A stretch of 12,347 bases of DNA, taken from positions 1 to 12,347 of the forward strand of contig NZOY01000002.1 of NCBI GenBank assembly GCA_002695445.1, in the 5' to 3' direction. The stretch comes from Flavobacteriaceae bacterium (GTDB taxonomy: Bacteria > Bacteroidota > Bacteroidia > Flavobacteriales > Flavobacteriaceae). The position numbers and the translations under genes were made by a program. Under the pieces are notes generated by a model. It was not told the origin of the DNA. It searched no databases and was given only the letters and a program-made list of their open reading frames with translations. Of this stretch, positions 8,280 to 12,347 are shown one piece after another; position 1 is the first letter of the stretch; every line of letters starts with the position of its first letter.

Positions 8280-8813
8280 ATGAAAAATATATTGGCATTT
8301 GGAGCAAGCTCATCATTAAATTCAATAAATAAGCAATTTGCAAAATATTCCTCAGATCAAATACCTAGTTCAAAGACAAACCTTTTGGATTTAAATGACT
8401 TTGAAATGCCAATTTTTAGTATTGATAAACAGAAGGAAAGTGGAATTCCAGATGAAGCAAAAAATTTCAAAAACTATATTTATAATAGTGACGCTATTAT
8501 TATTTCATTCGCCGAACACAACGGTTCCTATACATCCGCATTCAAAAATGTTTTAGATTGGGTTTCAAGAATTGAGAGAATAGTTTGGTGTGGTAAGCCA
8601 ATGTTGCTTTTATCTGCCTCAGATGGTGAACGTGGTGCAAAATTGGTTCTCGAAACGGCTTTTAACAGAATAAAAAGGGAGAATACAGAAACATTATTTA
8701 AGTTTTCTTTAAAAAATTTTCATTCTACTTTTGATCTTGAAAAAGGTATTTTGGATGCTCAATTAAATAAAATGTATAGAAGTGTTTTAGCGGATTTCAT
8801 CAATGTAATTTAA
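8280..8813 (+). CDS. NADPH-dependent FMN reductase (flavodoxin-like fold)
   Basis: The 177-residue cytoplasmic protein has the length and layout of the NADPH-dependent FMN reductase family. The first strand and phosphate-binding loop read ILAFGASSSLNSIN (4-17), the flavin-contacting loop EHNGSYTSAFKNVLDW starts at residue 79, and LLSASDGERGAK follows near residue 117, where relatives have a Ser-Ala-Ser-Pro-Gly loop. Members reduce FMN, quinones, azo dyes or metals with NAD(P)H; which applies here is unknown. It starts 16 nt after the peptidase stop, so it is probably the last gene of the same transcript. Its stop codon overlaps the stop of the convergent membrane-protein gene by 4 nt. Confidence 0.9.
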   Translation: MKNILAFGASSSLNSINKQFAKYSSDQIPSSKTNLLDLNDFEMPIFSIDKQKESGIPDEAKNFKNYIYNSDAIIISFAEHNGSYTSAFKNVLDWVSRIERIVWCGKPMLLLSASDGERGAKLVLETAFNRIKRENTETLFKFSLKNFHSTFDLEKGILDAQLNKMYRSVLADFINVI

Positions 8814-9556
8814 AAAAGATCACTCTTTTTTTTGATTATATCATTTATCCCATAAACCTGAGATAGAATTGCAAGCGTAAAAATTAATACGATAACTTTT
8901 TGGGATACAACTTGAAGTATTAATTCGCTTTCTGTGAACGTTTTTCCTGGACCAATTTGAGGGCCAAAAAATATTAACATTACATACAATAATAAGCAAA
9001 AACAGAATAGTAAATATCCAAAGGAATATATATTAGAAATATATTTTGATTTATGAATCGTAATTGTGTGAAATATGCACAAAAAAAATAAAATCAAGAA
9101 AGCCCCATTTGCAAAAAAAACATGTAATCCGAAGTCTAAATCATGAGGTACAAATCCAACTCCAGAAAAAAACACACCAGAGAAAATACCTAGAGGTTTT
9201 GTAAGTTTAGAATATTTTAAATTTCTTTCATCCTTCAATAAAATGAATAACTTTTCAAATGTATAGTAAAACATAATCAAAGTAATTCCAATTAAAACTA
9301 GTGCAGAATTAAATAAAATCATTGAAGGCGTGTTGTCTATTTTTAAAATTCTTGGATTTGTTTCGTCAGCATTTGTTTTCAGACACCCTAATTCACTAAA
9401 AAAATTATGAGTGAAAGAATAATTTTCTGATTTAAAATTAATTATTTCTTTCTCTGAGCCCGGGAAAATATATGCTGATATTAAACAAAAAATATAAAAA
9501 ATAGAAATAGCATAAATTGGTAAATAGATAAGATAAAATTTTATTCTTTTAGGCAT
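8810..9556 (-). CDS. Polytopic membrane protein, DUF998-like
   Basis: The 248-residue protein has about six or seven hydrophobic segments and almost no soluble domain. The first external loop contains NYSFTHNFFSELGCLKT and is followed by SMILFNSALVLIG; a later segment reads GVGFVPHDLDFGLHVFFANGAF. The pattern of an N-x-x-S-x-LG loop, then FN, then a (V)GxxPxD...H signature resembles DUF998-type proteins, whose function is unknown. His and Asp in and next to a membrane segment could bind a metal or haem, but this is only a suggestion. It is the last gene of the YHYH-YwqK-SCO unit, starting 8 nt after the SCO gene, which hints at a role in copper or oxidase assembly. The family assignment is moderate. 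Confidence 0.75.
   Translation of the reverse strand: MPKRIKFYLIYLPIYAISIFYIFCLISAYIFPGSEKEIINFKSENYSFTHNFFSELGCLKTNADETNPRILKIDNTPSMILFNSALVLIGITLIMFYYTFEKLFILLKDERNLKYSKLTKPLGIFSGVFFSGVGFVPHDLDFGLHVFFANGAFLILFFLCIFHTITIHKSKYISNIYSFGYLLFCFCLLLYVMLIFFGPQIGPGKTFTESELILQVVSQKVIVLIFTLAILSQVYGINDIIKKKSDLF
8812..8831. terminator. Weak symmetric A/T hairpin between convergent genes
   Basis: AAAAAAGA (8812-8819), a 4-nt loop and TCTTTTTT (8824-8831) form a perfect 8-bp inverted repeat ending in a T run on both strands. It sits exactly where the two convergent genes end. The stem has only one G:C pair, so termination would be weak. It lies within the last codons of the minus-strand gene. Confidence 0.35.
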
Positions 9557-9564
9557 ATCATATA

Positions 9565-10185
9565 CTAAATACTCTCTTTTTCAAGGGTTAAGATGTGTCG
9601 TTTGAGTCTTTCAACTTCGACTTCAAGTGTTCCGTTATAAACTCCACGAATTTTTCCATTTTTATCAATTAAATAAAAATTCTCAGTGTGTATGAAATTG
9701 CTCACAGATTCTTGGGCTTTAAAACTGTTATCTGCAAAGTATCCATCTCTAGCAACTCTGTAAATTTCTTCTTTATCTCCAGTCACAAGGTTCCATTTTT
9801 TTGAATCTATATCGTATTTTTTCCCGTATTCTTTCAAAACAGAAACAGAATCGTGCCAAGGCATAACGGTGTAAGATAAAAATTTAATTTGGTCATTATT
9901 TGAATATAAATCTTCTAAAATTTTCATATGCTTGGTTAGTTTTGGACAAATCCCAGGGCATGTTGTAAAGAAAAAGTCAGCAATATAAATTTTTCCATTA
10001 TAATCATCATTTGTGATGGTATCTCCATTTTGGTTGATGAGTTGGAATTTTGGAATAGAATGATCTACAGAACTCCACCTTGGGGTAAAATCATACGAAT
10101 CAAAATAAGGGAGTCTTTGTTTATTAATCTTACAGCTCAACATGAAAACTAAAAAAATACTATATTTTAAGGTGTCAATTATCAT
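9565..10185 (-). CDS. SCO1/SenC/PrrC family copper chaperone lipoprotein
   Basis: The 206-residue protein begins with a lipoprotein signal (FLVFMLSC, Cys18) and has a thioredoxin-like SCO domain. It carries the copper-binding CPGIC (Cys76 and Cys80) in FFFTTCPGICPKLT and the third ligand His166 in FIHTENFYLID, so all three canonical SCO copper ligands are present. SCO proteins deliver copper to the CuA site of cytochrome c oxidase or to related cupro-enzymes and can act as thiol reductases. The protein should be membrane-anchored and face the periplasm. It lies 2 nt downstream of the YwqK gene and 8 nt upstream of the membrane-protein gene. No oxidase gene is visible in the window, so the client is unknown. 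Confidence 0.95.
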   Translation of the reverse strand: MIIDTLKYSIFLVFMLSCKINKQRLPYFDSYDFTPRWSSVDHSIPKFQLINQNGDTITNDDYNGKIYIADFFFTTCPGICPKLTKHMKILEDLYSNNDQIKFLSYTVMPWHDSVSVLKEYGKKYDIDSKKWNLVTGDKEEIYRVARDGYFADNSFKAQESVSNFIHTENFYLIDKNGKIRGVYNGTLEVEVERLKRHILTLEKESI

Positions 10186-10187
10186 AT

Positions 10188-10757
10188 TTAATTATTTTCA
10201 GCAACAGTGAAACATTTTTTCAATCCAATTAGACCATACCTTTCTTCATTAATTACCTCATAATTTGCCTTGACATTTCCATTTAAATCCCAAAGCATTT
10301 GCTTTCCGTTTTCGCGGCCCCTGGTAAAATTAAAATTTTTAAGTTTTTGCCCATTTTCGTACCACTCTTCAACATTACCATGATATCTTCCTTTGTTGTC
10401 AAACACATATCTATATTTTAATTTTTTATTTTTCCACCAACCCTTATGAATTCCTGTTTTTATTCCATTATGATAGGATCTGTCCATTTTTATGTTTCCA
10501 TTACTATACCAATTTTTTTCTCTCCCATTTTTCATTCCATTTTTATATCTTATCTCAGATTTCTTTATCCCATTTTCATGGTAGGATAACAAAACCCCTT
10601 TAAAAGGATTATTGTTTAAAAACAAAACTCCGTTTCGAAGTTCGGTTTTAATTTCATTTTTAATATAATATTCTAAGTTAATATCTTGACAACTAGCCAA
10701 GAACATAATTAGAAAACAAACATAAATTTTAGTTTGAAATATTCCCTGGGTTCCCAT
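10188..10757 (-). CDS. MORN/YwqK-type repeat lipoprotein
   Basis: The open frame extends to an ATG at 10829, but that extension is the out-of-frame shadow of the YHYH gene's 3' end. The ATG at 10757 gives 189 residues and a proper lipoprotein signal with YVCFLIMFLASC (Cys23). It overlaps the upstream gene by 29 nt, implying translational coupling. The mature part is a run of about five repeats of 21-24 residues of the form G..K.WY.NG..K....Y.NG...G, the MORN_2 pattern of proteins often named YwqK-family antitoxins. It ends in a distinct tail, ERYGLIGLKKCFTVAENN, with a lone Cys. MORN-like repeats bind lipids or proteins. The antitoxin name is inherited and no toxin gene is nearby. The repeats may act as a scaffold at the membrane for SCO and YHYH, by inference. 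Confidence 0.85.
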   Translation of the reverse strand: MGTQGIFQTKIYVCFLIMFLASCQDINLEYYIKNEIKTELRNGVLFLNNNPFKGVLLSYHENGIKKSEIRYKNGMKNGREKNWYSNGNIKMDRSYHNGIKTGIHKGWWKNKKLKYRYVFDNKGRYHGNVEEWYENGQKLKNFNFTRGRENGKQMLWDLNGNVKANYEVINEERYGLIGLKKCFTVAENN

Positions 10758-11493
10758 AAAAGCCGTTGCCATTAATGTAGGGGTCTTCATCCGTAATATG
10801 ATAATGATAAATACCATCCGGAAAATCATCTGTCACGTGTGTATGACCGTGATAAGAATCAAGATTATTGTTTGTGACTTTTTCTCCATTTTCAACTGGT
10901 CCATACACAGGAAAACCGTCAGCTAATAGACCCAAAAAAGAATCTTCTCCATATTGCTGCGTTAAATACAAAGGTTCTATGTGATAGTGATATGCACTCT
11001 GACCTGTTGGATGACCAAGCCATTGATCAAATGAATTTATTTCATTTGTTAAAGGTTGGTTGTTAGGTCCTGCGTATTGATTGTAAAAAACCACACCGTT
11101 TCTAGCTACTCCAATAGCACCAAGTGAAGTTGCTAACTTAATAATTGATTCAGAGGGATTCTTTGGGACTGTAATTGTAATGTTTTGTGCTTCAATTTTA
11201 TTTGGATTGATTCTAAAATTAGAGTTTGATCCATTATATTCTTCGTATAAATTACTTGAAGTAGGCCAATATGGGCTGGTATGATTTGGTAAGTTATCAG
11301 TATTGAAGGTTATATTGTTATTATTAAGACTATAGCTAAAACCTTCTCTTGTTTCAAATTTATCGAGAATAGCAGAGATATCATATTTTATGTTGTTCAG
11401 CACCTCTGATTCTGATGAATTTTCTGTTCCGTCTTTTTCACTATTACAGGAAATAAAAAAAACAAAAATCAATATTAATCTTTCGTATCGCAT
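10729..11493 (-). CDS. YHYH-domain lipoprotein
   Basis: The 254-residue protein starts MRYERLILIFVFFISC, a short lipoprotein signal with Cys16, followed by a Ser/Glu/Asp-rich linker. The C-terminal half is the YHYH domain: SAYHYHIEPL (YHYH at 168-171), GLLADGFPVYGP, SYHGHTH (214-219) and GIYHYHIT (229-232). The clustered His residues in repeated Y-H-x-H form strongly suggest metal binding, probably copper given the SCO neighbour; the family has no firmly known function. It is the first gene of a tight four-gene minus-strand unit and begins only 27 nt after the tmRNA. Acidic residues after the Cys (CNSEKD) could be a Bacteroidota surface-export signal, but this is weak. The start is the only ATG near the signal peptide. 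Confidence 0.88.
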   Translation of the reverse strand: MRYERLILIFVFFISCNSEKDGTENSSESEVLNNIKYDISAILDKFETREGFSYSLNNNNITFNTDNLPNHTSPYWPTSSNLYEEYNGSNSNFRINPNKIEAQNITITVPKNPSESIIKLATSLGAIGVARNGVVFYNQYAGPNNQPLTNEINSFDQWLGHPTGQSAYHYHIEPLYLTQQYGEDSFLGLLADGFPVYGPVENGEKVTNNNLDSYHGHTHVTDDFPDGIYHYHITDEDPYINGNGFYGNPGNISN

Positions 11494-11520
11494 TTATGGT
11501 TATTAAAATTAAAAATATAG

Positions 11521-11914
11521 TGGAGTCGGAGGGAATCGAACCCTCGTCCATACAAGTAAACAATACGCTTTCTACATGCTTAGTTTTCAATTAATTTTCG
11601 AGTAATAGCTGAAAGAAAACAATCTACTAAGACCTTAGTGTCTAAATTTTAAAGTAAAATTGACACAATTTCACTTCAATGTTGACTTTTATGGTGCCTC
11701 TAAATTAATCGCCATCAACAAAGGCTATTATGAGACATCTAGCTTCCTAACCTTGTTAGGACTTAGCAAAAACTTACTATAATTCAGTTTATTATGCAGC
11801 TAGAGCGTAGTTATTTTCGCCATTTGAGTTTTGAATCCAATATTTACGAGCTGTGAATCAATGCTCGACATGCTTACATATCACTTAATCTTGCTGTCAA
11901 ATCCGGTCGACCCC
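11521..11914 (-). ncRNA. ssrA: tmRNA (transfer-messenger RNA)
   Basis: The minus strand starts GGGGTCGACCGGATTTGACA, the typical tmRNA 5' end, and finishes with a T-arm (GAGGG, loop TTCGATT, CCCTC), then acceptor CGACTCC and discriminator A. GGGGTCG pairs with CGACTCC over 7 bp, with one G:U. CCA is not encoded and would be added. The tag reading frame (11821 down to 11795) encodes GENNYALAA and ends in two TAA codons (11794-11789). This is a one-piece tmRNA of about 394 nt that rescues stalled ribosomes with SmpB and marks the products for proteolysis. It lies between kdsA and the YHYH gene on the same strand. Confidence 0.96.
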
Positions 11915-11936
11915 AATATTTTAAAGAACATAAAAA

Positions 11937-11944
11937 CAAAATTA
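11937..11944 (-). promoter_or_regulatory. ssrA: Candidate -7 box for tmRNA
   Basis: The minus strand reads TAATTTTG, a full match to the Bacteroidota -7 consensus TAnnTTTG, 22 nt before the mature tmRNA 5' end. That leaves room for a short leader removed by RNase P. No TTG is seen at the usual -33 spacing, so the call rests on one box in an A/T-rich stretch. Confidence 0.4.
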
Positions 11945-11964
11945 TCAAGTTTTTTTAAATAATA

Positions 11965-12347
11965 TTAAAATTCCTTTACCAATTGTCTAATTTTAATCAA
12001 TCTATCAAGAAGAGATTCAAGTTTATTAAGTTGCAGCATATTGGCTCCATCACTTAAAGATTCTTTTGGGCTTGGATGTGTTTCGATAAACAGCCCGTCA
12101 ACTAAATTTACTACCCCGGCTCTAGCTATTGTTTCAATTAATTCTGGACTTCCACCACTAACACCAGTATTTTGATTTGGTTTTTGAAGTGAGTGAGTGA
12201 CATCTAATATAGTTGGCCCAAATTTTTTTAAAATTGGAATTGATCTAAAATCCACAATTAGGTCTTTATATCCAAATTGGGTTCCTCTATCTGTAATCAT
12301 AAAATTATTGTTTCCAGTTGATGTGATTTTCTCAACAGCAAATTTCA
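11965..12347 (-). CDS. kdsA: 3-deoxy-8-phosphooctulonate (KDO-8-P) synthase, C-terminal part
   Basis: The frame remains open to the right edge (KFAVEKITSTGNNNFMITDRG before the internal Met at 12300), so the N-terminal half is outside the window. About 127 of roughly 270 residues are visible. The enzyme joins phosphoenolpyruvate and arabinose 5-phosphate to make KDO-8-phosphate for lipopolysaccharide, in the cytoplasm. Visible landmarks are TDRGTQFGY, DVTHSLQKPN (His is a metal/active-site residue), GLFIETHPSP and SDGAN, the latter two providing the Glu and Asp metal ligands of the metal-dependent class. Whether the N-terminal metal Cys exists cannot be seen. It ends 50 nt before the tmRNA. 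No strong terminator hairpin is visible in the gap. Confidence 0.95.
   Translation of the reverse strand, partial: KFAVEKITSTGNNNFMITDRGTQFGYKDLIVDFRSIPILKKFGPTILDVTHSLQKPNQNTGVSGGSPELIETIARAGVVNLVDGLFIETHPSPKESLSDGANMLQLNKLESLLDRLIKIRQLVKEF

Noticed and set aside
10758..10829. Longer N-terminus for the YwqK-repeat protein
   Set aside because: These 24 codons are the out-of-frame 3' end of the YHYH gene and would place residues before a clear lipoprotein signal.
11521..11560. Possible tRNA gene suggested by the T-arm GGTTCGATTCC
   Set aside because: The arm belongs to the tmRNA: the matching acceptor strand is at 11914 and a tag frame lies between, with no anticodon arm.

Overview
The window looks like a chromosomal segment of a low-GC Flavobacteriia (Bacteroidota), probably marine. 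The evidence is the strong A/T bias, a kdsA gene (Gram-negative lipopolysaccharide), a tmRNA whose tag reads GENNYALAA, -7 boxes of the Bacteroidota type TAnnTTTG, several lipoproteins, and a large Ig-like repeat surface protein. The genus cannot be fixed from the sequence alone.

Layout. (1) 1-3195 (+): the 3' part of a very large cell-surface or secreted protein, cut by the left window edge. It has an InlB-type repeat end, a lipocalin-like region, seven putative-Ig repeats and a C-terminal cupredoxin (blue-copper) domain. A bidirectional hairpin terminator follows. (2) 3231-3767 (-): a small lipoprotein with an NTF2/SnoaL-like fold. (3) 3859-8813 (+): a run of four genes. These are a sodium:solute symporter, a cytoplasmic GH13 oligo-1,6-glucosidase-type enzyme 7 nt downstream, a secreted DmpA-type self-cleaving aminopeptidase, and an NADPH-dependent FMN reductase. 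The first two form a clear uptake-and-hydrolysis pair for an alpha-glucoside. (4) 11493-8810 (-): a compact four-gene unit of YHYH-domain lipoprotein, MORN/YwqK-repeat lipoprotein, SCO1/SenC copper-chaperone lipoprotein and polytopic membrane protein. It runs convergently into the + cluster, with stop codons overlapping by 4 nt. (5) 11521-11914 (-): tmRNA (ssrA), only 27 nt upstream of the YHYH start. (6) 11965-12347 (-): the C-terminal part of kdsA, cut by the right edge.

The two most notable things are these. The giant protein carries two adjacent 122-residue repeats whose DNA is identical except for blocks. In a 40-codon block 32 codons differ, yet no amino acid changes. The second is the YHYH-YwqK-SCO-membrane protein unit, which has three predicted lipoproteins, many histidines and a copper chaperone, and looks like an uncharacterised copper- or oxidase-related envelope module. 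A cupredoxin domain sits in the same window, though in a separate gene 5 kb or more away.
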